A stretch of DNA of 64,000 bases from Tetraselmis striata (Eukaryota; Chlorophyta; Chlorodendrophyceae; Chlorodendrales; Chlorodendraceae). The translations under genes and the position numbers were made by a program. The stretch is taken from the NCBI GenBank assembly GCA_006384855.1, contig VCJN01002819.1, positions 1-64,000 of the forward strand, written 5' to 3'. Position 1 is the first letter of the stretch, and each line of letters begins with the position of its first letter. The notes beneath the pieces are model-generated. The model did no database searches and had not been told where the DNA came from. It saw nothing but the letters and a program-made list of their open reading frames with translations. Shown in pieces: positions 45,537-57,140 of the stretch.

Positions 45537-46654
45537 CACTGCGGAGTTGGGGCTCACACTCCGCTGACTCCAGGGCCAGAAAATCTGGAGACGCGCGAGC
45601 TTTAACAGAAACTAGCCCTCTGTCGCTGCCTGCGTGCTGCCAAACGGACAGCGACGGGGACAGCGCCGCTGCTGCTGCTGAATTGCGCCCCCGAGCGAGA
45701 CGCGCTCATCGGCAAGGATGCGCACCGTTGAGCCTGTCGGAGTGTCGGGACGACTACCAGTACCCCCTCACTGCCAGTACCCGCCATCATAAGTATTTTA
45801 AACAGTTATTAGCAGTCCGTATCTTAATTAATACTACCACTACCCGTAAGAATGCAGCATTTCGGATGATTTGGAATCTTGTTGCATCGTACAATGTTGC
45901 GGAATTATTACGGAATCAATTAGAAATGAGTTTAGTTTCAATCGGGAGCCTCGTTTTCGCGTGCAACAACGACGGCGCGCAATACGTACACCGGTACAGG
46001 GTATCGTCTGCTCATCGCCGGTCGTACTGCTGGTCGCTAGTTCGCCAGTGCCTAAAACCTAGTTCATACTGCTAACTAATGCCTGCTGCTGCCTTATTAC
46101 GGGTAATGCGGGTACTGTAAACTACCTACGGCCTCTACGGGTAAAGCTCACCTGCTGCGCCGCCTGCTGGCTACATTAGCTACCGGCGGTACCGACCATG
46201 AATAATACAAATATAGTCGCTACATATATATTTGTTATTGATGCCCTAAGTATAGATGCCTGCTGGCTACGATTACTGGCTAGCGCCTGTGTATGCTGCT
46301 CACGCTGTTGATGATGCCGCCCGCCGACGCCGGCAGGGCGGACGACGGGCCGCGCACATGAGAATAGCATGGCAGGCCTGCATCCGCGTTCTCACCTGCA
46401 GCCATCGCACAGCAAGGCACAGCGGGACAGGCGTAGTCGAACTACCCAACATAGACCCCCCCCCAAAACCCACAAATCTGCGCAGGCAGCTCGACGTGCC
46501 CCGACTGCAGCACTCAATTTTTAATTGCCCCTGGTCTGGCTTCGGCTAATATGGACGCGGCGCTCTCGGCGGCGTGCAGATGTAGGCGGGGCTGACTGCA
46601 GGCGCGGTGACGATATAGCCTGAGTAGCTGCGCCGCGCGGTGCTGGATGGCGCC
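45537..46654. other. intergenic between divergent genes
   Basis: No gene supported. Plus-strand frames are open for up to 248 codons (45329-46075) but overlap the DUF427 gene antisense and have no motif. The part 45790-45970 is unusually AT-rich. Promoters of the DUF427 and second GT29 genes should lie here. Confidence 0.4.
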
Positions 46655-49600
46655 ATGCCGTCACTGACGCGACGCTTGGGCTGGCTCGGCTGCATTGGGC
46701 TGCTGCTCGTCACGGCGCTGCCGGTTTCGCTGTACTTGCAGGTGTGCGACGGTGTAGAAGCCCCCCCCCCCCTCTTGTCATGCACAGTGGCGCTTGCGGC
46801 GTGTGCGAATGTGGCCATGGAGCCCTTGCAATCTCCGCCCTCGACCGCATCACCGCCCCATGCGTGCTGTACCAGCAGGATGCCGCATCATCCAGCCTCA
46901 TGGGAGTAGGCACGAGCGGGCACGGGGAGACGCGAAGCCTGCAGGATATATGGGCGCACTTGCTGGAGCACGTGATCAGCCCGTTGGTAGCTCCTCGCAG
47001 CAGTGGCAGGGATTTCAGCGGGTGAGGGTGGCCCAGCTCCACCTGCGGAAAGTCGACTTAGCACGCAGTTTGCTGATGGTGATGGGGATGTGGCATGCAG
47101 GTCCGTGGCCGATCGGGAGGCGATGCGGAGAGCTGGGAGCTCCTCCCCTCGCTTTTATTCCTTCATCGATTCGGGGGACCCGGTGACAGGGGACAATGAC
47201 GAAGATGAAGCGGAGGGCGGCGCGGTGGTCGTGGAGAGTGATTTTGCGCCACGGTACGCGGAGCCGCCAGATGGGCTATTTCGCGCTGAGTGCACCGACA
47301 CGGCATCGGTGAATTTCGGGCAGGTACGTGTGGTAGTAGACTGAGTGCCGGGGATGCGTCTCTCGCTTTGTTTCGCCGATGTGGGCAGGCGAGCTGCATG
47401 GGACGATGACGGCAACGAGCTGCTTGTGCACCTGATGGGCAACCATAGCCTGCAGGGGCTCAAGCGGGTGCGGCTATCACCACTTGCCTCAATACCCCCG
47501 CCCCCTTGTATGAAACAATGTGCCGCCGCGGTGGTTTCGCACATCCGAGTGCTGGCATATCACATAGATCAATGTGGGTACTCATGACAGCTGAGGTGAA
47601 GCACCTTGGCTCTGTAGGTATGGAACCCCGTGAGAGTGCCAGCAAACTGGCTGAAGAAGCCAGTCCCAGTTGCGAAATGGGGCACCAAGGCCACGGGGCG
47701 CGCCAAGTGCCCGGCGCTGCTGCGGAAGGCGTCGGACGGCACCTGCCGGGCGCAGAGCGCGGGGCTGCAGCCGTGGTGTCTCAAACCGATGCAGGTGGGG
47801 TGCTGTGCCGAGTGCGGCATGCGTCATGCCATTGAGCGGGGCGCTGACATGCAATGGCAAACTGAACTGAACTGCGCTTATAATACCACATGAGCGATGC
47901 CCTCGCAGTGGCCGGGCCAAAATGATGGGGTTGAGAAAAGCGTTATAGGGTTTAATTCTCATGGAACTATCACTGCGAAAGCACTGGTTGGATATTTTTG
48001 CTCCTTGAATATTTGGTATGACGATCAGAGGAAATCGCCCCAAAAATGAAAATGGCCGTATGAATATGCAAAGCCCCAGGTACTATGAGCCTGAGAACGG
48101 CAATTGCGCAGCTTGTCCTGATGACTGGTGCATGGGTATGCAGCTGATAAGCGGGGAGAAGTTTGCGCGGTTCCCGGTGTCGCGCAACACGGAGAAGGGC
48201 AAGCGCCGGGAGTACAAGACTTTCACGACCGCCAGCGGGCCACAGCCGGTGGTGGAGACGTTCCTGTCGCATTCTGACATCCCGCGAGGCTTGAAGTTCC
48301 AGGACTTTCTGATTCACAAAGGGAACGGGTGTGTGGTGTGGCCTCTCCCTGCGCCTGTCTTGCCATAGACTGTACTGTGTGCCTGGCAACATCGGGGATT
48401 CGTCAGTGCCCGGAGGGAGCGGGGGGGGGAGGGGGGGTTAGACAGCTGACGCGGGCTGCCGGTGTTGTCCATATTCTCTGGCAGCTGGGCGATGAAGGTC
48501 GGCCCCAAGCCGCGGGCGGACTTTGTGGCGCCACATGACCTGCCAGACCTGTTTGACTTCTCCACCTGCGCCGTTGTTGGCTCGTCCTCTACGCTGCTGC
48601 AATCGGAGCAGGGCAAGGAGATCGATGCGCACTCCTTTGTGATGCGCTTCAACCAGGTGCGGACAGCTCGTTGCGCGCCTCTTGAGCAGCCCAGAAACCC
48701 AGCGCTGGCAGACTACCCGCCCTCCCTGCTGGCTGCATCCGAGTGCGTGCGTATATTGGTGCTTATGCCCTCCTCGCAGGCGCCCACGAGGCGCTTCGAG
48801 CGCCATGTAGGCTCCAAGACCTCCCTGCGGCTACAGAACCAGGAGCGAGTGGGCCCAGTCCCGGGCGACCGCGTGCCAACGTGCCTCGTGAAAGGGTACA
48901 ACTTTCGGCACAACAAGAAGTGCACGCTCCTGGCGCTGTCCCCGCAGTTCATGCTGTACACCAAGTACTACTGGTAACCCCCCCCCCCCCCCCCCCCAAC
49001 CTCCCCCAAATAAGCACATGCTGCCGGTTTGGCGCAATTGTTTTGAAGCACCATGTTGCACGATTGCCTGTAATCAGAGTGATAGTGGCGGCGGCGATAT
49101 TATTGAATCAATAACACGCACAGTTGGCGAAGGCGCTGCACAGGTGCTGTCACCGGCACGTACTCGCACATACACGTTTGAGGGAGTACTGGTGTAATGG
49201 TGCCTCTCTGCACACGCACCTTGGGGTCACGCGCCTACCCCAGAGAAACGGCAGAGAACGTCAAGAGGTACCAGAACCCATCAAGCATTATGCAACACAG
49301 AATCATAGACGCAGCATAACGATGTGATCCATTGTTTTGGGGGCCCCCGCTAATCCCCACAGTATGTGCGTGTACATACCTCTTGTGACAACCTAAAAGA
49401 CCCCTCATTATAAGCCTCAAGTTGGGCTTGCACGCAACCAATGCGGACATTGGGCAATAGTTGCGCTGCAGTCTCGTCTGCATCCCTTGGCAGGCAGGGC
49501 GGATTACTTCTTCACAGTGTTCGTATCACCGCGTCGGCATCCGTATATGTAGAGTAATCATCCCGGCCGTTCTCGGATTTAGGGACGCCTCGGCTGCCAC

Positions 49601-50144
49601 AGCCGGAGCGCTGCAGCTCTGCCGGTGGGGAAGGGGAGGGAGGGGAAGGCGCGTTCTAGCTGCACCCGCAGGGATAGCGGGCGGCAGTTATCGATAGGTG
49701 GGAGACTGGATGGGTGCGTATGTGTCCTCTGTAAAGTATACATCCCGGCCCTTCTCTTCACATCCCGGCCCTTCTCTTCACTGTCATGGTTGCACAGAGA
49801 AGATTGTCACATCCGGCTGTGCGTTAACTTCACCCCGTCGCCGCAGGTATTTCCACCGCATGCCGGGCCCGGGCGGCGGCGCGGTCAGCGCGCGCATCTC
49901 CAGCCTGAGCCGGGACGTGTCACGCATCAAGATGTCGACCGGCATGATGGGCCTCTCGCTGGCGCTGCACCTCTGCGGCAAGGTCGACCTCTACGGCTTC
50001 TCGGGCGGCCGCGGCCACTACTACCAGAAGAGCGCCGCCAAACGGAGCGACGCCACGCCCTTTGAGGACCGCCACCCCTGGCCCATCGAGCGCGCCTGCA
50101 TGCGGACGCTGTCCACCAAGCTGCAGGATGTGCATGTGCGGTAG
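46655..50144 (+). CDS. GT29 sialyltransferase-like protein with all four sialylmotifs
   Basis: Exons: 46655-46741, 46879-47021, 47101-47319, 47389-47467, 47618-47794, about 48080-48328, 48485-48656, 48780-48973 and 49847-50144. Exon 1 is MPSLTRRLGWLGCIGLLLVT, a type II signal anchor. The catalytic domain shows motif L (CAVVGSSSTLLQSEQGKEID, AHSFVMRFNQAPT, FERHVGSKTSLR), motif S (STGMMGLSLALHLCGKVDLY, then GFS), motif III (GHYYQK) and motif VS (HPWPIE), so the active-site His residues are present, unlike in the minus-strand GT29 at 27-33 kb. It would act in the Golgi lumen on an unknown acceptor, with a CMP-linked sugar acid as donor by family. The exon 3 donor fits phase only if GC (47320) is used. 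The join from exon 5 to exon 6 is unresolved, so a small exon may be missing. The two GT29 genes differ widely in exon borders and sequence. Confidence 0.85.
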
Positions 50145-50430
50145 AAGCACTTGTAAAATGAGCACCTCGAAATGGACAGACCACAACGCCAAAGTCAGCC
50201 AAGGTGCAACTGCATGGTGGCGCTAAACCCATAGGGCCGTATTTCATGCTGTCATGGCAGGAAGTGGCACTTTAAGCGGTGCATCGGCTGGCTGCATTTG
50301 CTGCGTCGAACTGGATGAGTACTTGTTTCAGCAGCCTTGAAGGGCACCTGCATGGATACAGATTAGAGTTTTATTCAGATTGGATGTAGAACCCATTTAT
50401 GTCGATTTGAAGCGGGGCTCACTCCTTCAA

Positions 50431-50637
50431 TAGCTAGAAAGAATCCGACCCCTGAAATGATTTCAGATCCCGCGAGTAGGCTGTATAGGCAATTTTCTTT
50501 TCAGACCCCCCTCCGGACGTGTTTGCTTGAAGAGCCTTTTCACCCCCCCCCCCCCCCCCCCAACCCCCCAGAAATGTCTTCAGGACCTCCGAAAGGGGGG
50601 TCTGAAACCATTTCAGGGGTCGGAATTGTCATAGCTA
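50431..50637. mobile_element. MITE-like inverted-repeat element
   Basis: About 207 bases bounded by inverted ends TAGCTA-N5-AATCCGACCCC and GGGGTCGGAATT-N4-TAGCTA. The match continues inward through CCCCTGAAATG.TTTCAGA, and the inner part (CAGACCCCCCTCCGGA / CCTCCGAAAGGGGGGTCTG) is also self-complementary around a C run. No transposase. No clear target duplication outside the ends. It lies in the 3' flank of the second GT29 gene. Confidence 0.7.
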
Positions 50638-51188
50638 CAGAAGGGGTTACGGGCACGTTCGTTACTTAGTGCGAAGTACCTGGGATCTGGGGGGCCTTCA
50701 TGGCAGGGCGTTTCGGGCAGTAACTATCCGCCAAATCCAAAGACACTTTTACGGCTTATTATTGGGGCGCTTTATTGAATTCCCAAACACAGTGTCAGCC
50801 GCTTTTCATTCTCAGACAATGCTGAAAACAGGTGCTGTTTCGGCTCTGCTTGGAGGCATCGGCTGCCTGGCCATGGCCTGTATCCTCCCGCCAGGTTAGT
50901 TACATCCCTCGGCCAGGCGGTGCCGGTCACTGGAGATGCGGGCAAACCGATCCCGGGCCAGGATCGCATCACTCCACCGCTCCCGGAACCAGCACATGCC
51001 TCCCCCCCCCTGACGTTCCTGTCTCGCTGTCTCCACCCGGAAGCTGTGTTCAGGTGGTGCTGATTGCGCCCTGGGTGTGGGCCGTGCCTTACATGAGGCG
51101 CAGTTCCCGGACACAGTTGCAGTTGCCCTGCAGAATGTGCTGCAGCGCGGAATGTGCGATACCCTCCCAACCCCCTCGCTCCCACACC
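50638..51188. other. intergenic, no gene seen
   Basis: Convergent 3' flanks of the GT29 and mS33 genes; no motif recognised on either strand. Confidence 0.35.
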
Positions 51189-51595
51189 CTAGCGCTTCTT
51201 GGCGCGCTTGCCCTGGCCCTTGGGCGGCGGCCCCTTGCCGCGGCGCTTGAGTGTGAGCAGCTTCTTCTTGTTCCTGCAAACATATGGGGGGGGACACAGA
51301 ACCAGTGAGCCACATTCAGATGGTGCGCGCGTGCGCGTGTGTGGGAGTGTGTGTGTTTGGAAGAAGCGGAGAGTGGGGGGGGGGAGGGGGGGGGCGCGCA
51401 CTGGTCATCCTTGGGATTGGCAAAGATGGGGTCCGCCTGCGAAAAGGTCGGCATGTACCACTCCGCCATCTTCTCCGCCGCCAACCCCTTGCGCAGCACC
51501 TTGCGCCCCGATCGCAGCCCGTCGCCGATGTGCGTCCCGAAGATGCGCTGCCGCGCCTGCGCCCAACGCCGGCCCGGCCCAGCATGGGTTCGCAT
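51189..51595 (-). CDS. mitochondrial small-subunit ribosomal protein mS33
   Basis: Two exons, 51595-51402 and 51273-51189, joined in phase at Gln (DDQ|NKKK), giving about 92 residues against 90-106 usual. The start is ARQRIFGTHIGDG (family: AR.R+FG), followed by SGRKVLRKGLAAEKMAEWY and MPTFSQADPIF. The tail is LLTLKRRGKGPPPKGQGKRA, the MRPS33 hallmark 'L+R.GKG.PKKG.GKRA'. A basic KKR end and no separate cleavable presequence fit this family. The Met at 51595 was chosen because it is the nearest in frame; a short upstream exon is possible since an acceptor-like GCGCAG sits just before ARQR. It is a component of the head of the mitochondrial small subunit. Confidence 0.83.
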
Positions 51596-51883
51596 CAAGG
51601 GACACGGCCGAAAGATAAAAAGCCACAACCAATAGGTCCAGGCAGTGCAGGGGTCGGGATCGTGATGCGACGTGATGTGATGTGATCTTAACGACGTTTA
51701 GAGTGGATTGTAATGGTAGATGCATATGATAAATCAGCATGCAAAGACCCACACCGTGACATGATCTCCATGCCCCCGATGCACCTTATCTGGATCTTCG
51801 ATTTACTTTTGTGCGGACGAGTAGCGCCGGCGCTCAGGCCGCGAGGAAGCATTCCATCGCGGCGAAGATGGCCGTGCACGAGG

Positions 51884-51917
<34 letters not shown>

Positions 51918-52013
51918 CCACTTGTCCCGTAACAAACGATAGAAGCTATCGCAGATGCCAAGGCCGCGAAACCCAGAGAGAGCTGGAACCCCCCCCTCCC
52001 CTCCTTCTAGCTT

Positions 52014-52304
52014 CTAGCACTCGCTGGCTGCCAAGACGTTGGATGATGTTTCGCAGAGGTAGCTGGCGGTGTTGGTGGCAGCGTCACGCACCTCGTCCAG
52101 AATCTTCTGGTAGGCCTGCTTGTCGGCAGACAGCGTGGCAAAGTCCACCGGCGGGGACTCCGCGGCGCTGCTGAAGTGCGCCCCGGACGTGGAGGGCGCC
52201 AGCTGGGATGCAGCGGGCGCCAGCTGCGGGGCGGCGGCCCCGGCGCGGCCACTGCCGCGGGTGAGAGCGTGCATCGTGGCGGCGGCGGCACGTCTGAGAG
52301 CCAT
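52014..52304 (-). CDS. small protein with mitochondrial-type presequence, unknown
   Basis: A 96-residue single-exon frame. The first 45 residues have six Arg and no acids (MALRRAAAATMHALTRGSGR, then an Ala/Ser-rich stretch and AHFSSAA), a good mitochondrial targeting sequence. The mature part is acidic and probably helical (FATLSADKQAYQKILDEVRD). I do not recognise it. It lies about 420 bases upstream of mS33 on the same strand; joining it as a 5' exon of mS33 does not fit phase at the best donor. Long G run (about 52396-52423) in its 5' flank. Treat as hypothetical. Confidence 0.5.
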   Translation of the reverse strand: MALRRAAAATMHALTRGSGRAGAAAPQLAPAASQLAPSTSGAHFSSAAESPPVDFATLSADKQAYQKILDEVRDAATNTASYLCETSSNVLAASEC

Positions 52305-52392
52305 GGCGACTGATGCGGAGCCGGGAGGAGACCTTACGCGAGGCCGGGTATTTCCTGGGCGGGGAGCTGCCCGACGTGATGGGAGAGAGGGG

Positions 52393-52424
<32 letters not shown>

Positions 52425-53065
52425 CGGGGGGCAGGTGCTTCGAACGTTTTTCGAGTGAACTTCAGACGTTTTTCCTGTCCCTGCTGCTGCCTAGTCGCCA
52501 TTCCAGCACCCGCCACAGCCGGCCTCATCCCAGGCGGCAGGCCAGCCACGTGCCCACGTACGATTCTGCATCAGTAGATTATTCAGCATTGCTTTGCCGG
52601 GTTCATAATTTGGGTATATGTAGGTTATTATATTCTCCGATTATTCCACCAGTACCTGCATTGTAGACATTGTGACCGATCGCTTCTTTGTAGTTTGTCG
52701 ACTCACTCGTACGCTCGCAAATTTATTAAAGTTTCCGCCGTCTCAAAACTCGGATGAAGAAAAATCACCCAGCCTGCCAGCATGAGCATACCCTAGGTTC
52801 AACGAACCCTTGGATGCGGAGTTGTTAGCGCAACCGCGCGCCCGCGACAGCCGCTGCTTGGCGCCCCTTCGTGATGAGAGGCGCCCATTCGCCGATGATC
52901 GCCATGGGGTCGCACCCATCACAGGCTCCAGCAACGTCGTCCGCGGCAACTGGTCGCTATCGTTGTGCCCCAAACCAAACCAAACCAATAACCGGCGCGC
53001 GCAACAGCAACGGTTCCCACCGCCCAGCACCACCAGCCCGCGGCGGGGGCTGGCTTCAACGCACA

Positions 53066-56000
53066 ATGGTGAACCCACAGGCCCCTGCCGGCTACGTGCT
53101 ACGCTACAAGAGCCGCGCGAGCGGCGCTTCCCTGTTGGACAAGTACCTCAGCTTCTTCAGCTCCAACCCCGTGCGTGATGGCCTGGTTTACGGCGCGCTG
53201 CTCGCCGTGGCGGTCACCTATGCCGTCGTGGCCCTCTCCGCGCTGTGGTTCGAGGCGCGATGCGATGAGGAGAAGCCGGTGGAGCCGTGGCCCAACCCGG
53301 AGTACGACACCGACCCCTGCCTGGACCGCCGCTATTGGGCGTTGCTGGGGCTGTCGCCGCGCGAGGCGGACCAGTACCGCCGCCTGCTGGCCTCCCTGCT
53401 GCTGGGGAGCCTCATTGGCTATGAGCGCCGCAGCCCTGACAGGCCTGCCGGTGCGCCCCAACCACAACATCCCAGTGTACCAGACGGGGGGGGGGGGGGG
53501 GGGGGGGGGGTTCCTCCGCTACATGCTGAAGGCACCAAGGGAAAGTGTGCGGGTGTGTGGTTGGGAGGAGGGGGGGCTACTTGGGCTCACATGAGGTGCA
53601 ACAGGCAGAAGCTCAGTATACACCAACCCCATGTATGCACCCGTAGGCATCCGCACCATGTCCCTTGTGTGTCTGGGCGCCTGCTCCTTCACGATCTCCT
53701 CCAAGTGGGCCTTCCAGGTGTCGCCCATGAACTGGGATGCTGCACGCGTGGCAGCCGCAATTCCCAGTGGTGCGGCAACCATCCTGTCATATCATTACCC
53801 CTCCCCCCGTCCTTCCCTCAACGCCCCTCAGATTCCACGCCTTGCTTGTCCCTCGCTGAGTGCTGCCCTGCTGGTTGCATTTGCGCTAGGTGTGGGCTTC
53901 CTGGGCTCGGCCATCATCTGGTGACAATGCCACCCAATCACGAGCAGCGCCATAGCATCCCACATTCTCTCATGCGGGCTGCATTCACCGCCAAGTAAGC
54001 CGCCCGACTAAGGCTGTGTGGTTGCACTCTGCCCAGGAAGGGCTTTGTGAAGCACGGCGACGAGGAGATGCACGAGGTGCATGGGTTGCACACAAGCGCC
54101 TCGATTTGGTGAGGCCCGGCAGAGCTCTCCAGTGTCCATAGAAGGCTTGATGAAGGGGAGGAGGGGGGGGGGGGGGGGGAGGGGGGGGGGGGGGGCGCTT
54201 GGAGGCATGGGGCGCATGTTCTACCCGTTGGAGAGGGCTGGCGACAGGATTTATATTTGATACTCACATTTGGCACCGTTGTCGTACAAGTTATATTTTC
54301 GATAGGGTTCTCGTCTGGAATTTGCTATGGTTGTACTGGGCCTGGGGGCCCATCACGGAGTGTGTCAGAAGCCTTTCGATTAAAGAAAACGTGCGAGGCG
54401 TGCAGCCGTCCCTCTCCTGGTGGCGGAGGAGCACGGTAGCTGCCTTGGTTCTGATTGCGGAATGGCGCTTATCTTTGCGTCTCGCCGCGCGAAGGATCGC
54501 AAGCATCTTTAGCTTCTGTGCCCTGCTGCGGAGCTGCTGGATAGTGTTGCAAGGGACGGTGCCTCTGCGCAGCGGGGCTGCATGGCTATTTAGATGGCAC
54601 AGTTGCGGGTGGCTGTTGTGAGGCGGTGCGCCAGCTACTGTGCGGGGGCTGCATGGTTGTACCACAGTTGATATGTGGGCGCCGTCATTGGAGATATCCC
54701 GCGGCCGCTGCCTAGGATAGCCTGATTATGCAGCGCCAGTAGCGGTCTGGGTGCTGAGCCAGGCGGAGCAGCCGCTTCCCCGGGCTTCCGGGCCAGCTAT
54801 GGATGGTAGACAGTGGCGGACCGGCCAACACAGCTGCTAATTGTGGAGTTTGCTACCGGCCCGCTTATTGCCGGTGATCACCAGCGGCCCCGGCAGAAGA
54901 GGAGAAAGCTGTTTGCTGTCGCTGGGTTTCGAATATGCATCCGTGTTCGGCAGTCAGCCCCCAGCCTGGGTTCAAATAACTTACGATTGGGGGTTCTTGT
55001 TGGGCCCAAGAATCTTGCATATTCCAACTTCATTTCACAGGCCCTCCGGGTTGTAGGCACCATGACTGTGTGTGTGTGTGTGTGTGTGGTGGCCTTTGCC
55101 AGTGCAGCAGTGTTCTCAAGCAACCCAACCGAGCACATTAATATCGGGTATATTAAGTGTATTGCGCGGAATGATATCGTGCAAATGGCGATAGGAGATA
55201 CTAAGCTAGCATTTCAGCGCGTCAGCACCGACGATAGTGGCGAGCTCTCCAGGATCTGCTACAGGTATTTGGACGATGCCATACCTTGTAATGCACGTAC
55301 TGTAACCGATGATTTGTAGCAGCGCAATTAAACACGGACAATCGGCGATGATACAGGGTACCGCCCAGCACCACGGCTCCGCCACTGACGATTATGCACG
55401 GTCACGAGGGTTGTTGAGGTACACTATGGCCCATCGCGAACTAATCCATGACCCCCCCCCCCCCCTAGAGCCGCTCGGCCCCATGCGCTTTGTTATGTTG
55501 TTCATACAGGAAATACCGGAACAGCTGCAGACTGCGCACTAAGTATTAATAGTCATCGTCGCGCGGGTTACAGAGTATGTATAGTCGCACGTCGTTGTAC
55601 GGCGAGTACCCGTACCGGTAGCGAAGTCGTCAGTCGTTACTTGAGAAACTGCGCCTCTTTCGGACAGTTGCCAGCATCGCTGACAAATGATGCGCCTTGC
55701 ACTGCTTGGATTTTAGTAAAGGTTTTGATACGCGCCGAAAGGGTGTCACGTTGCTTACCATCATCAAAGAATGTGGATCAGGAAAAATAAAATTCCTGCA
55801 GACCCTACTGTTCACCGTTTTACTGTCCGCATGTGCGCAGGATTGCCGCTGCTGTGGGCTGCATTTGCGGCGGTGGGATGTACGTGCCAGCACTTTACAC
55901 GGTGCTGTGCCTTGTGTACATGCTGCGCTTTGGCCCGCGGTACCACGCGCCTGAGGATGAAGCAGAGGAGCCCGAGGAGCAGGAAGACCCGCTGGGTGCA

Positions 56001-56129
56001 GCGGAGGGAAGCCCCTCCCCTCCCAACTCGGTGGGCGGGATGCGCACTGCGACATCAGGCGCTGCGGCGCGGGCCATGCTCGGCGGGAAATCCACCGTCA
56101 GCAAGGCCTCCCTGAGTGCCAGGACGTAG
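53066..56129 (+). CDS. MgtC/SapB-family membrane protein, upstream copy
   Basis: Five exons: 53066-53450, 53647-53769, 53890-53920, 54037-54108 and 55841-56129, 299 residues. After a short head it has a membrane segment (DGLVYGALLAVAVTYAVVAL) and the MgtC core: LLGSLIGYERRSPDRPAGIR (family L.G.iiG.ER....+.AG.RT), SLVCLGACSF, AARVAAAIPSGVGFLGSAII and TSASIW ... AAVGCICGGGMY. Then there is a last helix (YTVLCLVYMLRFGPR) and a long acidic cytosol-type tail rich in Glu/Pro/Ser. Bacterial MgtC proteins modulate Mg2+ homeostasis and the F-ATPase; the role of algal members is unknown to me. Exon 3 is a microexon of 31 nt. The 1.7-kb last intron carries a G-rich block at 54160-54195. A tandem copy follows at 57.9-59.8 kb. 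Confidence 0.85.
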
Positions 56130-56749
56130 GGAGCGCAAAGCTGGAGTAAATGCGGCCAGTCTTGGCAGGGAATTGCCGACCTCTGACACCCAGCATGCCA
56201 CGTTGCTGTGCTCCTATAAACCACCATCCCCGTTGCCGCATCACCTTGGAGTTAGTCTCCGTAATCTGATGTCTATCTCCCCGACATTGCATTGTAGCTG
56301 GCAGAGCACATTCACTGCAGCGGATCTCAATATCTTGATTTTGAACTTGGGCGATTCTCTGCAGAAGCCATGTATTCACTTGCGGCGCTTGCTGAAGGCC
56401 TTTGCCTTGAGCATTGCCTTGCCCATTCAGCCCGCAGAAGGGCGTGCCTGGGAAAGGGGCCGAGTAGACAATGGCGCACTGCGGGGGTAGGGGGGCGGGG
56501 GGGGTGGGGGGGGGGGGGGGGGGAAGGGGGGGGGGTAGGGGGGCGGGGGGGGGTAGGGGGGCGGGGGGCTGCTAAGAAATCAGAGGTTACACTACAGCAA
56601 TGACACAAGATTTATATCCACCATGAGCACATTATTATTTTCCAGAAATGCCAGCAATTCGTAAAACCATTGCGTAGACATGAGTGATGCCAAAGGATCT
56701 AGGCCATAATCCGAACCAACAAATCTGATTGCGAAAAACTACCCGATGG
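56130..56749. other. intergenic, long G-rich block
   Basis: From about 56482 to 56570 the plus strand is nearly all G with short interruptions (GGGGTAGGGGGGCGGGG units). No gene here. Confidence 0.5.
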
Positions 56750-57140
56750 TTGGAATTTGTTCCATATCTGCAGACTCCTGCTCTTCTGTGTCGTCATCAG
56801 AGATCAATACCCAAGCCGGATCGTTGTAGCTGCCAGAATTCATCCAGGAGAATAATTCCGCGGGCGAGGCTGTTCCATCGAAGGGCAAACAGCCGGCGAG
56901 CATATAAAGAAAATCAGGATACCCATGATCCATAGGTGGCATTCTCTGCCACAGTATTTGACGGCTGACCCGCGATTGCCAGCGGTAAGTACCTTGGGCG
57001 CCACGAAGGCCGGCGTGCCACACGGGTGGATATCGGGATCGTGCCCTCCGCATCGACAGTACTGGTACGGCAGGCGAGCCCAAAGTCCACTACGACGATG
57101 GAGATTGATCCGGGATGAGGCGCTGTCGACAATCACTTTT
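56750..57140 (-). pseudogene. broken protein-kinase fragment
   Basis: Three minus-strand frames share pieces of one Ser/Thr kinase C-lobe: SISIVVVDFGLACRT (DFG, about 57105-57065), then, shifted, CGTPAFVAPKVL (activation-segment end, APE replaced by APK, about 57027-56990) and HLWIMGILIF (the D.WS.GVILY helix), then, shifted again, YMLAGCLPFDGTASPAELF (LPF). No ATP-binding lobe or HRD loop is found upstream. At least two frameshifts mark it as a pseudogene or retro-copied scrap. It lies between the two MgtC-family genes, antisense to them. Confidence 0.6.

Noticed and set aside
52014-52304. Small mitochondrial-type ORF as 5' exon of mS33
   Set aside because: The only plausible donor (GA|GTGC) is out of phase with the mS33 exon, which already has its own Met and full family length.
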